The position numbers were made by a program, and so were the translations under genes. From an uncultured Bacteroidales bacterium (lineage in GTDB: Bacteria; Bacteroidota; Bacteroidia; Bacteroidales; F082), in contig ONFO01000023.1 in assembly GCA_900317155.1 (NCBI GenBank), positions 1 through 51,968 of the forward strand: a DNA stretch of 51,968 nucleotides, read 5' to 3'. Within the stretch, counting starts at the first letter, position 1. The number at the start of each line of letters is the position of its first letter. The notes under the pieces were generated by a model. It did not search any database and was not told the origin of the DNA. It worked only from the letters and a program-made list of their open reading frames with translations. This document shows, piece after piece, positions 44,183 to 51,968 of the stretch.

Positions 44183-45235
44183 ATGAAAAATAACTATTTA
44201 TTCATCGCCACATTATTAGTGGTTGCAACCGTTTCGGTTGCCGTGGTTTCCTGCAAAAAAGAAACTGCAAGTGCCTTGACGGACAACAAAAATGAATCAG
44301 TGCAAACCTTCAATCCACGAGAGATTGAAGACATGAATGCCTACCTAAAGGACTTTAAGCAGAAAATGAATTCCACCGCCAAAGGCGAAGACGAGTCTCT
44401 TTCGCTCGAAGATGCTGCATGGCACCTCTCCAGTGTAGCCAACTATGACTTCGGCAATATTAACGTCGAATTTGACGATATCCGTTTCGATACGCTGTAC
44501 GCTCATGTGGATGTTACTAACGGTACAGTCCTCTTAAGTGACCTTGGAATAGCTTATGAAAACATTAGAAACGAAATTGAGAGTCATTTCCAAAAAATCA
44601 ATCTGGATGAGAAACACATACGTTTCATAGATGCCTACATCTCCGAGGACGGGTATACGAGTATTCCCGTAATAATCTCTTTCAAAAGAAATTCAAAAGG
44701 TTGGGATGACTATCATTGGTATTATGAGCCACATATTGTCGATCCTTTTCATGACGATATTGCTATGGATTCCTGCAACGCTCATTTCAGCGATTATTTG
44801 GTTTATAAGTGGGATGGCTTGGGAATGTCAGAACTTGTGAGGCTTCTCAATGTTTATGAGCATCATAGCTTGTTCTCAATCGGCGGGTCTGTATCATATT
44901 ATACCAAGACAAGAGAACACATCTTTGATTACATGAGCAATATAGACCCGTATGGTTCACCAAGCAACCATAATTCCCGACTTTTTGGTGTCATGGGAGA
45001 TTGGGATTATGAGATACCTAAAATGGACATGTGCTATTACCTCGACTCCTATTTGGGATTGGGCTACCAATACTTACTAGATAACCCTCTAAATCAATAT
45101 GCCGACGAATGCCCTGCTGCTTGGTTTGTTAATAGCGGCCAAGATGTGTTTAATCATGATTATTCATCTACCTATTATCACATACTTAAAGTGATTTATT
45201 GCTATTCACACGCTCATGGTTTTGGTACTGATTGA
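44183..45235 (+). CDS. Lipoprotein of unknown function
   Basis: A 350-residue lipoprotein, lipobox VVSC with Cys24, then KKET. Residues about 40-180 have the helix-strand pattern common to a group of Bacteroidales lipoproteins next to secreted peptidases: IEDMNAYLKDFKQKM, LSLEDAAWHLSSVANYDFG, then beta strands VDVTNGTVLLSDLGIAYENI. The C-terminal half is rich in aromatic residues, His and Asp (DDYHWYYEPHIVDPFHDD; NQYADECPAAWFVN), with several Cys. I do not recognise a family. It starts 56 bp after the DUF3244 gene and ends just before a terminator, so these two probably form one transcript. Confidence 0.7.
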   Translation: MKNNYLFIATLLVVATVSVAVVSCKKETASALTDNKNESVQTFNPREIEDMNAYLKDFKQKMNSTAKGEDESLSLEDAAWHLSSVANYDFGNINVEFDDIRFDTLYAHVDVTNGTVLLSDLGIAYENIRNEIESHFQKINLDEKHIRFIDAYISEDGYTSIPVIISFKRNSKGWDDYHWYYEPHIVDPFHDDIAMDSCNAHFSDYLVYKWDGLGMSELVRLLNVYEHHSLFSIGGSVSYYTKTREHIFDYMSNIDPYGSPSNHNSRLFGVMGDWDYEIPKMDMCYYLDSYLGLGYQYLLDNPLNQYADECPAAWFVNSGQDVFNHDYSSTYYHILKVIYCYSHAHGFGTD

Positions 45236-45245
45236 TGGTATTATC

Positions 45246-45276
45246 AAGAGCCATGTGAAAAAACTTGGCTCTTTGG
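45246..45276 (+). terminator. Rho-independent terminator after the lipoprotein gene
   Basis: AAGAGCCA (45246-45253) and TGGCTCTT (45266-45273) pair perfectly over 8 bp, followed by a T-rich stretch. Confidence 0.7.
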
Positions 45277-45299
45277 TTTTCTCGTTTTATGACAATTCT

Positions 45300-45307
45300 T
45301 ATCTTTG
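45300..45307 (+). promoter_or_regulatory. Putative -7 element for the first cargo gene
   Basis: TATCTTTG, 17 bp before ATG 45325; a TTTG at 45272-45275 is 24 nt upstream, longer than the usual spacer. Confidence 0.45.
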
Positions 45308-45324
45308 CAAAAAATCAAAATATC

Positions 45325-46887
45325 ATGAAGAAAATACTTTTATCCTTGGCTTTTGCCCTTGTGGCATCCTTCGCCCATGCGCAGGGAAACACCCTCGAAA
45401 TCATGGGGCATAATTTCAGTACGGTTTTCGTGTACAACAACACCCCACACAATATAGGAATAGATAAAACCTTCACCATGGTGGAGAAACCGGATGGCGA
45501 CCTCCTGCTCTGTAATTTGTTCAGAAGAAAACTCACCCCTACTTCGTCCACCTATGTGAATATCGGAGACGGTTTCTACACCATATCGCGGCAGGACCTC
45601 GTCGTGACGGACTCCACTTTCCTTGAGTCCAATCTTGAATATATCGATGACAACAATGGCGTTTTGCTGGTTCACAACCCGGTCGGCGAAGGCTACATTT
45701 GGGCGAGATTCCTCACGAACCGATATTTCCATCCCGGGTTTGACGGATTCACGTGGCTTGAAATCTTCCATTCCGATGAAGACCTGAATTTCGATAACGA
45801 GCCCGTCATGGTTCATCTTGAGGATACACGTATTGAGTCATCCAATGGCATCATGCTCGAGAACGAGGAGAACTTGGTCGTGCGCTATGTTTCGGACGGC
45901 GTTCCCGTCTTTGCCCGTATCGGTCTCGACGGGACGCTGAAAGACAAGCAGCCGATGCCCGGCCTCTTCCAAGGTGGCTTATGGAATATCAACGGAATGG
46001 TCGCATACTCGGACAGCCCTCGCGAATACGCCGTCTACGGATGGGACACAACCCCGGAAGGTGACACCACCTTCTTGTTCCACGTCATTGACTCCATGTT
46101 CAACCTGCAAGAGACCGTTGTAATGGAAAACCAGTCAGGGCACTACCACTTCTTCAACAACATGGTTTCCATGCTGCCTTATGACGGACAGACCTATTAC
46201 GTGATTTCACAATACACTAAGGACAATGAGCCGAGGAATGGCATGCGCGTCACGAAGTATGACAAGTCCAGTCACGAAGAACTGAAAGAAATCATGATAT
46301 CGTCACAACCGGTATTTACAAACCTGAATTACTGCGCCCTCCCATTTGGCTTTAAAAAATCGGAAGACGGTGCTCTTTATTTGGCCTACAGGACCAGCAA
46401 CAATCCTTCAAAAGGATACATCACGGTTTTGAAGCTGGATACGGACATGAACACAATCTGGGAGAGGCGGTGTTATACCTTGAATAATTACGAAAGCATC
46501 CACTTCTGCCGCATGGAGACGATTGAAAAGGGTATAGCGGTTTGTGCACAACACCATAAGGTAGCTTATTATGAAGGTGACTATCCATTCAACACGATTC
46601 TTTTCTTCATCCATGACGATGGCGTCGTAGGCACTCCCGAAGCGGAAGCCTTCGTTCGTCCCTACCTGTTCTATCCCAACCCCGCCCAAGACCTGCTCCA
46701 CTTGCAGTACTCGCCCGACGTGAAGCCCACCCGAGTCGAGCTCTACGACATGCAAGGGCGCTTGGTGCACACGCAAAGTGAGGGCATAGAAAGCATCAAC
46801 CTGCAAGGCCTCGCACCAGGGCAATACCTGATGAAGGTCACCTTGGAGGACGGGAAGACTTATTCGGACAAGGTGGTGAAAGAGTAG
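45325..46887 (+). CDS. Type IX secretion cargo protein 1
   Basis: A 520-residue protein from ATG 45325 (the frame from 45265 runs through the promoter). Signal peptide about 1-20 (ends FAHAQ). The body (about 21-440) is a beta-rich, propeller-like sequence: repeated strands with LVVRYVSDGVPVFARIGLDG and FLFHVIDSMFNLQ, also seen in the cargo protein at 50081. The last 75 residues are a type A sorting domain: YPNPAQDLLHLQYSPD, then VELYDMQGRLV, then GLAPGQYLMKVTLEDGKTYS and a basic end KVVKE. It should cross the outer membrane through the type IX system and be attached to the surface or released. Its 3' end is almost identical in DNA to two other genes here. Confidence 0.87.
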   Translation: MKKILLSLAFALVASFAHAQGNTLEIMGHNFSTVFVYNNTPHNIGIDKTFTMVEKPDGDLLLCNLFRRKLTPTSSTYVNIGDGFYTISRQDLVVTDSTFLESNLEYIDDNNGVLLVHNPVGEGYIWARFLTNRYFHPGFDGFTWLEIFHSDEDLNFDNEPVMVHLEDTRIESSNGIMLENEENLVVRYVSDGVPVFARIGLDGTLKDKQPMPGLFQGGLWNINGMVAYSDSPREYAVYGWDTTPEGDTTFLFHVIDSMFNLQETVVMENQSGHYHFFNNMVSMLPYDGQTYYVISQYTKDNEPRNGMRVTKYDKSSHEELKEIMISSQPVFTNLNYCALPFGFKKSEDGALYLAYRTSNNPSKGYITVLKLDTDMNTIWERRCYTLNNYESIHFCRMETIEKGIAVCAQHHKVAYYEGDYPFNTILFFIHDDGVVGTPEAEAFVRPYLFYPNPAQDLLHLQYSPDVKPTRVELYDMQGRLVHTQSEGIESINLQGLAPGQYLMKVTLEDGKTYSDKVVKE

Positions 46888-46940
46888 GCACTTGCGTGGA
46901 AAAATGCATCTATGCGTTATGATAACTGGATGAATTTCTA

Positions 46941-46948
46941 TATCTTTG
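46941..46948 (+). promoter_or_regulatory. Putative -7 element for the second cargo operon
   Basis: TATCTTTG, 34 bp before ATG 46982. No -33 box found. Confidence 0.42.
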
Positions 46949-46981
46949 CAAGCACCATTATCAAATAAAACCTCTAATAGA

Positions 46982-47881
46982 ATGAACAGATTACATAACT
47001 TGAACGACAAATTCTTTTTGCTCCTGCTGCTACTTGTGGCAGGAGTGGCAGGGGCACAAACGCATGAATTCGCTCCTGTGGGAGCGGAATGGTATTATGA
47101 ACGCCTATATAGGGAAGGATGGAATTATTCTGGTATCGCATATGATAGATTCCGCTCGTTAGAAACCGTTGAAATCAACGGATGGGAATGTAAGGAAATC
47201 GAATTTTTCCAGAATCTCGACTGTGACGGTCTAATCAGTCCTTATACCGAAATACGTTATATTACCCAAGAGGGGAACCAAATCTATGAAGTGGAGAACG
47301 GACAACGTCTTCTACTATACGACTTTGACAAGAATCCTGGGGAAAGTTGGTTTGCTCCAAAATACGATGTTGAAGTTTATGTCATCGACACTACAACCAT
47401 GATACTGGAAGATGGAAGCATTAGGAAAGTGCTGCACACCTTCACGATTGACGATTACTTCTATATTAACAATATCATCGAAGGCATAGGCTTAGACAGA
47501 TCCGTATTCCCGTTTTATGATTTGGAAGGGCCTCCTCCTTGTAAGCACAGCCAGATTCGTTGTTATTCAGAAGATGGCTCGTCACTAATCGTATCTGATA
47601 CGGAGTGTGATTATGAAATTTTGTCTGTTGATGAATACGAAAAAGAAAAAACGGTTCATATAAACACATTGGTAGTTAACGCCCTCCAAATTGACTTTCG
47701 GCAACCATTGGAAGGAACAAAAACGGCAAAGGTTATTGATATGGCAGGAAGAGTTATTTGCACATTTGAAACCAAAGATAACTCCTTAAACATAAGTTTT
47801 GCCGATAAACCCAAAGGCATGTATGTAGTTCAGATAGTGATGGGGGCTCAGGTGATGAATTATAAAATAGTGAAAAGATGA
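46982..47881 (+). CDS. Type IX secretion cargo protein 2
   Basis: A 299-residue protein from ATG 46982; hydrophobic signal KFFLLLLLLVAGVAGAQ. The mature part starts THEFAPVGAEWYYE, a beta-rich module seen in many exported Bacteroidales proteins. It ends in a divergent sorting domain (about 230-299: LQIDFRQPLEGTKTAKVIDMAGRVI, then PKGMYVVQIVMG and YKIVKR), distinct from that of cargo 1 and 3. It overlaps the next gene by ATGA at 47878-47881, so it is co-translated with the papain-like peptidase; it may be a partner or an inhibitor of it (inference). Confidence 0.78.
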   Translation: MNRLHNLNDKFFLLLLLLVAGVAGAQTHEFAPVGAEWYYERLYREGWNYSGIAYDRFRSLETVEINGWECKEIEFFQNLDCDGLISPYTEIRYITQEGNQIYEVENGQRLLLYDFDKNPGESWFAPKYDVEVYVIDTTTMILEDGSIRKVLHTFTIDDYFYINNIIEGIGLDRSVFPFYDLEGPPPCKHSQIRCYSEDGSSLIVSDTECDYEILSVDEYEKEKTVHINTLVVNALQIDFRQPLEGTKTAKVIDMAGRVICTFETKDNSLNISFADKPKGMYVVQIVMGAQVMNYKIVKR

Positions 47882-49416
47882 AAAAGATAACAATATTGCT
47901 ATTAAGTTTGATGTGCTTGAAAATGAGCGCACAAATTACTACCTACAATATCAACAAAAACTTTAATTGTAGTGATACTCTTCAGCCATTTGGTATCCAA
48001 ACCCATAGTTATGGTCTTAGCATAGATGGTGAAGGACAACTTCTTTCAGACACCGCTTTTATCAGAGTAGTGTTAGTTGATGATAACGAAAACGAATGGT
48101 TGGTTTATGAACGTAACAGCCTATATTCGACAGAAAAAAACAGTCAATTTCAAGGAGCTGCTTTTGAGACTGCTGCATTGTATAAAATTGTGCCGTGTTC
48201 CCTCATTGTTACTCTATGTGATGCTGCATTTTATCTTGCAAACATCAAAAACAATTGCACGTATACAAATAAAAACGAGGTGACTTCTGTTTCTGATTCT
48301 GTTTTTCTTTCAAAAAACCTTCAAATTGTGGAAAGAATTAATGCAAAGCTATCTGATCATAAAAAGGCTTGGCGTGCTGACACCACTTATCTTTCCAATT
48401 TAAGGTATCGTGACAAGAAAGCAATGTTTGGAAATGATTTGCCTAATCTCCAGGGATGGGATTACTATGCTTATGGATACTATTCCCCCTTGAACGACAC
48501 CACGCCTCCTGCAAGCAATAATATAGTAAAGGAGTTTGATTGGCGCACACGACATGGCTCTCAAAATTCAGATTCTTATTATTACAATTCTGATGGTTCG
48601 GGGTGGATACCTCGAAGAAGATACGGGCAAAGAGCAGCTGAATGTTGGGCTTTTACAGCACAATTCACAACAGAGGCATTGGTAAACCTCTACTTCAATA
48701 GACAAATTAATGATGAATTATCAGTACAAGACATTATATCGTGTAGTGATGCTGGAACATGGGATAGTGGTGGCTCAGTAAAAAAAGCATTAAAGTATAT
48801 TGCAGAGGAAGGAATTGTTGGTGAAAACTGTTTCCATTTTTATCCAAGACAAACAATCCCATGTGAAAGTCCATATAAATGTGAAAACCCTAATGAAATT
48901 GTTAGTATTTCGGATAGATCAGAATATTTTGGAGGAGAGGATACAATTAAAACAAATCTGATAACAAAGGGGGCTCTTGCATGCAGAATGAAAAAATGGG
49001 GACATGCTATGAGTATGGTTGGGTTTGGCGTTGTCAAAGCAGGAGACCCGATATTATATGGGAATTTTGAAGAGGGAAATGAGCACGAACTGGTTGTTGA
49101 TGCCAATTCTCCTGATATTGGTAAACCTTATTATATATTTAAACAAAGTTATGCCGATTATGGGTATGATAGAAGTCCTTTTTGCAAGGTTATTATTGAT
49201 GCAAACAGCCATAATACAATAATGATAGGAAATGAAACATATACATTGTTTACATATGAATTCCGCTTATGTCCTCCCCGACGGAGACGATTTGTTGGTT
49301 GTGGCACCATATACAAGGGATTCCATATATACCAATGTCTACACGGAGACAGGATTGGCAATTGTACGCTACGAACTTCGCACCATGCAAAAGAAGGCTG
49401 TGGCTCATTTCAATGA
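47878..49416 (+). CDS. Papain-like (C1) cysteine peptidase with a foreign, out-of-frame tail
   Basis: A 512-codon frame; signal peptide about 1-18 (ends MSAQ). After an N-terminal region of about 210 residues, the peptidase domain starts VKEFDWRTRHG and has the nucleophile in QRAAECWAFTA (Cys256, with Gln251 as oxyanion residue) and the histidine in WGHAMSMVGFG (His376). The third position, Asn in papain (KNSWG), reads KQSYADYGY here, so Gln423 may replace it. From about residue 460 the frame enters DNA that encodes, in another frame, the middle of a type IX cargo protein (see 49256-50002); the last 53 residues (Cys-, Arg- and His-rich) are probably not native. The gene seems to have lost its own 3' end, perhaps including a sorting domain. 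AT-rich, unlike what follows. Confidence 0.75.
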   Translation: MKKITILLLSLMCLKMSAQITTYNINKNFNCSDTLQPFGIQTHSYGLSIDGEGQLLSDTAFIRVVLVDDNENEWLVYERNSLYSTEKNSQFQGAAFETAALYKIVPCSLIVTLCDAAFYLANIKNNCTYTNKNEVTSVSDSVFLSKNLQIVERINAKLSDHKKAWRADTTYLSNLRYRDKKAMFGNDLPNLQGWDYYAYGYYSPLNDTTPPASNNIVKEFDWRTRHGSQNSDSYYYNSDGSGWIPRRRYGQRAAECWAFTAQFTTEALVNLYFNRQINDELSVQDIISCSDAGTWDSGGSVKKALKYIAEEGIVGENCFHFYPRQTIPCESPYKCENPNEIVSISDRSEYFGGEDTIKTNLITKGALACRMKKWGHAMSMVGFGVVKAGDPILYGNFEEGNEHELVVDANSPDIGKPYYIFKQSYADYGYDRSPFCKVIIDANSHNTIMIGNETYTLFTYEFRLCPPRRRRFVGCGTIYKGFHIYQCLHGDRIGNCTLRTSHHAKEGCGSFQ

Positions 49417-50002
49417 CTGGCCAGGATCGACAACTTATGCGGATTGCATGTGCTTTCAGAAGACACCCGACGGTAACCTATACATTGTGTACAGGGAATC
49501 CACTCCCCAAGATACGCCAACCATGACTGTCGCCAAGTTGGACTCGGATTTGAATCTGATATGGAAACGGTATTGTTATGAGCCTTTATCGTTTAAGTAT
49601 GATCCGCGCTCGAGTGTGTATTCTGACATATTGAATGACAATAATGGAAACATGAAGGGGATATACATCGTGGGCTATGCATCGCACCTTATGCAGGCCG
49701 GTGCTGGAATCTTCCATTTCTTCCTTACCGACGAGGGGCTGGCAACCGTTAAAGACGGAAGTATTGCCATCCGTCCCTATACCTATTACCCCAACCCCGC
49801 CCAAGACCGGCTCCACCTGCAATACTCGCCCGACGTGAAGCCCGCCCAAGTCGAGCTCTACGACATGCAGGGCCGTTTGGTGCGCACGCAGAGCAAAGAA
49901 TTGGAAAACGTGGACCTGCAAGGCCTCGCGCCGGGGCAATACCTGATGAAGGTCACCTTGGAGGATGGGAAGACTTATTCGGACAAGGTGGTGAAGGAAT
50001 AA
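49256..50002 (+). pseudogene. Decapitated type IX cargo gene (C-terminal half only)
   Basis: The frame encodes about 248 residues closely similar to the second half of the cargo protein at 50081-51634: LPDGDDLLVV, RYELRTMQKKAVAHFND, CMCFQKTPDGNLYIVYRE, GIYIVGYASHLMQAGAGIF, and a full type A sorting domain. The first 270 residues, with signal peptide and promoter, are missing. Similarity begins at ATG 49256, exactly where the AT-rich peptidase gene stops looking native. The ATG at 49232 only extends the frame into peptidase DNA. Without a signal peptide the product could not be exported; it is a remnant of a deletion or recombination, or an assembly join. Confidence 0.75.
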
Positions 50003-50026
50003 AAAACAAAAATAAAGCGGAAAATA

Positions 50027-50057
50027 TTTGTTTAAAACGTTTTTATTCATATATTTG
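50027..50057 (+). promoter_or_regulatory. Promoter of cargo gene 3
   Basis: TTTG (50027-50030), a 19-nt spacer and TATATTTG (50050-50057): a perfect match to the Bacteroidetes consensus, 24 bp before ATG 50081. Confidence 0.75.
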
Positions 50058-50080
50058 CAGCGGATTAAATACATAATAAC

Positions 50081-51634
50081 ATGAAAAAAATAGCATTACT
50101 CATCATCGGGCTCTTAACTTCTTTTCTTGTCCAAGCCCAAGAAGTCCAGATGGGTTTCATCCCGTTCCATCATCCTGGCTATCGCATCTTTAACATCCGG
50201 AACTGCATGCAACAAAGCGACGGCGACGTTGTTTCAGACGTTTTGGTGGCCTCTCTCGACGGCAACAACCCCGTCGTCGTAGGCAACGTTTTCTATAAGG
50301 CGTCACCCACTGAGCTTCAGTATGTCGACTCGTTGTTTGTGGCCGACAGCCTTCCACCTAGTTACCTGTTAGTCAAAGACCCTCTTGGCGGAGGCAACCT
50401 GCGGGTCAACATCGAGCCCGACGGCAACGGCGGCACAGCATTGCGTATCTCGCACTTCACAGACAACGACCTCAACATCAACGCTGCCGAGGACATCGTG
50501 GTTCAGTTGTGCGACACGGTGTCTTTCGATCATCGCCATAGTTATATGATGGATAGTCGGAACGATTTGATCATTAAATACTACACAGAAAGCCTCGATG
50601 GGAGTTATGTGTGCCACATAGCACGTGTTGGCCTTGACGGCACATTGAAACATACCGCCGTGCTGCCCCAGAACCAGAATTTCCTCATAACGATGGGAGA
50701 GTTTGACTCTCCGTCAGGACAATACTTCCAATGGACCATCAATTCAGACCGGAATCTTCTGTTCTATGTCATTGATTCCACATTTCATGTGAAAAACTAT
50801 CATGTCGTCAACAAACAGTTGGAAAACGTAGTCTATTTTGATTCGGTCTACATCCAAGTTATGGAAAGTTTTTGGTTTAACGATTCCAACATGAATGGCA
50901 CTTTTGTCATCCCAGATGAAGGAGATTTGCTGGTCGCGGCGCGTTATACCAGGGATTCGACCTGGGTATATGACGAAACAGAAAGAGGATTGGCTGTGGC
51001 GCGTTATGACCTTCGCACCATGCAGCGGAAGGCTTTGGTACATTTCAATGACCAACCTGGCCCCGAAACCGAAGCGCGTTGCATGTGTTTCCAGAAGGCA
51101 TCCGACGGCAATCTTTATCTGGTCTATAGAGAACCTACACCGAACAATAAGCCGACCATGACTGTAGCCAAAATGGATCGTGACTTGAACCTGATATGGA
51201 AACGCTATTGCTATGACCAAGCTATGGCTTACGACCCATATAGTAGCATGCACTCCAGCATGCTGAACGACAACGAGGGGAATGAAGCAGGGATATACAT
51301 CGTGGGCTATGCCTCCCCTCTCATGCAGGCCGGTGCCGGAATCTTCCATTTCTTCCTTACCGACGAAGGGCTGACAACTGTTAAAGACGGAAGTATTGCC
51401 ATCCGTCCCTACAGCTATTACCCCAACCCCGCCCAAGACCAGCTCCGCATGCAATACTCTCCCGACGTGAAGCCCGCGCAAGTCGAGCTCTACGACATGC
51501 AAGGACGCTTGGTGCGCACGCAAAGTGAGGGCATAGAAAGCATCAACCTGCAAGGCCTCGCGCCGGGGCAATACCTGATGAAGGTCACCTTGGAGGATGG
51601 GAAGACTTATTCGGACAAGGTGGTGAAGGAATAG
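50081..51634 (+). CDS. Type IX secretion cargo protein 3
   Basis: A 517-residue protein with signal peptide about 1-20 (LTSFLVQAQ). The body (about 21-440) shares layout and motifs with cargo 1: a repeated IARVGLDGTLKHT strand, LLFYVIDSTFHVKN, and MCFQKASDGNLYLVYRE, GIYIVGYASPLMQAGAGIFHFF. The C-terminal 75 residues are a type A sorting domain (YPNPAQDQLRMQYSPD; YDMQGRLVRTQS; GLAPGQYLMKV; KVVKE). The fold is probably a beta-propeller; ligand or enzyme activity is unknown, no catalytic motif is seen. It is the intact relative of the truncated copy at 49256-50002. A strong promoter lies directly upstream. Confidence 0.88.
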   Translation: MKKIALLIIGLLTSFLVQAQEVQMGFIPFHHPGYRIFNIRNCMQQSDGDVVSDVLVASLDGNNPVVVGNVFYKASPTELQYVDSLFVADSLPPSYLLVKDPLGGGNLRVNIEPDGNGGTALRISHFTDNDLNINAAEDIVVQLCDTVSFDHRHSYMMDSRNDLIIKYYTESLDGSYVCHIARVGLDGTLKHTAVLPQNQNFLITMGEFDSPSGQYFQWTINSDRNLLFYVIDSTFHVKNYHVVNKQLENVVYFDSVYIQVMESFWFNDSNMNGTFVIPDEGDLLVAARYTRDSTWVYDETERGLAVARYDLRTMQRKALVHFNDQPGPETEARCMCFQKASDGNLYLVYREPTPNNKPTMTVAKMDRDLNLIWKRYCYDQAMAYDPYSSMHSSMLNDNEGNEAGIYIVGYASPLMQAGAGIFHFFLTDEGLTTVKDGSIAIRPYSYYPNPAQDQLRMQYSPDVKPAQVELYDMQGRLVRTQSEGIESINLQGLAPGQYLMKVTLEDGKTYSDKVVKE

Positions 51635-51636
51635 AT

Positions 51637-51732
51637 ACCCATATCATTTCCCCACGACACCCATATCTCATACATACGACACCCATATCTCCCAGCTGTA
51701 AGATATACCCTATCCTGCGGGGAGATATGGGG
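51637..51732. repeat. CCCATATC direct repeats ending in a long hairpin
   Basis: The 16-bp string acgacacccatatctc occurs at 51654-51669 and 51676-51691 (22-bp period); a third partial CCCATATC is at 51638. CCCATATCTCCC (51682-51693) is perfectly inverted at 51720-51731, giving a 12-bp stem with a 26-nt loop. It begins 3 bp after the stop of cargo 3 and may end its transcript or bind a protein. From 51733 to the window end (51968) I see no gene. Confidence 0.6.
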
Positions 51733-51968
51733 TTTACGGTTGGTTTAATCCTTTTGTAGCGTAATAATCAGAAAAAGCACGAAACCGCTGGGATGAGTTT
51801 TTTCCGACAGATAACCTTCATTAAGCACTCGTGTAGTCATTGAATATTCGCGCTTGCATGCAAAAAATCCCTATCTATTCTTATGAATTAGCAATGGCTT
51901 TTTGAAAGTTTTTTTATGTAGGAGTAAATATCATGTAGTTTCGTTGATAGGCTTCGTCCCTTTTGACG

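Noticed and set aside
1-51968. Insertion sequences, tRNA or rRNA genes
   Set aside because: I found no transposase-like frame, no terminal inverted repeats with a transposase, and no tRNA or rRNA sequence.

Overview
The window looks like chromosomal DNA of a Bacteroidales bacterium with a type IX secretion system, probably gut- or rumen-associated. The signs are Bacteroidetes-type promoters (TTTG, 19-20 nt, TAnnTTTG), AT-rich start regions without strong Shine-Dalgarno sequences, C-terminal type IX sorting domains, lipoproteins with Cys-Lys-Lys after the lipobox, and the families DUF3244, PEGA and TPR regulators. I see no rRNA, tRNA or CRISPR array.

Layout. 1-14.6 kb: a surface-protein cluster of four large proteins built from about 95-100-residue fibronectin-III-like repeats (three are clear lipoproteins; the first is cut by the window edge), interrupted by a secreted caspase-like peptidase and an outer-membrane barrel protein. 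14.6-16.7 kb: a small defence or toxin-antitoxin patch: an Abi/HEPN gene and a DUF4160-DUF2442 pair whose DUF4160 member is broken by a TGA, interspersed with three copies of a hairpin-rich repeat. 16.7-22.7 kb (minus): a four-gene envelope operon (transglutaminase-like, small membrane protein, LPP20/NTF2-like, PEGA plus barrel) whose last gene shares its barrel domain with the protein beside the caspase. 22.9-29.6 kb: housekeeping and regulatory genes (EamA transporter, ureohydrolase, MBL hydrolase, coiled-coil lipoprotein, NtrC-type regulator, DUF6261-like protein).

29.8-37.7 kb is a defence island. A four-gene cassette encodes a nuclease-methyltransferase fusion without a helicase subunit, a specificity subunit, a Cys-rich methyltransferase-like protein and a DUF1848 protein carrying a radical-SAM-type CxxxCxxC and an extra C-terminal domain. 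It is followed by decayed gene fragments and an AbiE type IV toxin-antitoxin pair. The cassette is the best candidate here for an undescribed system.

37.8-52 kb: a periplasmic peptidyl-prolyl isomerase, a small unknown protein, a hybrid histidine kinase (HK-REC-HPt) divergent from a TPR regulator, then exported proteins: DUF3244, a lipoprotein, three intact type IX cargo proteins, a papain-like peptidase and a decapitated cargo paralogue fused out of frame behind it. Three cargo genes share an almost identical 3' end, which suggests gene conversion of the sorting domain.
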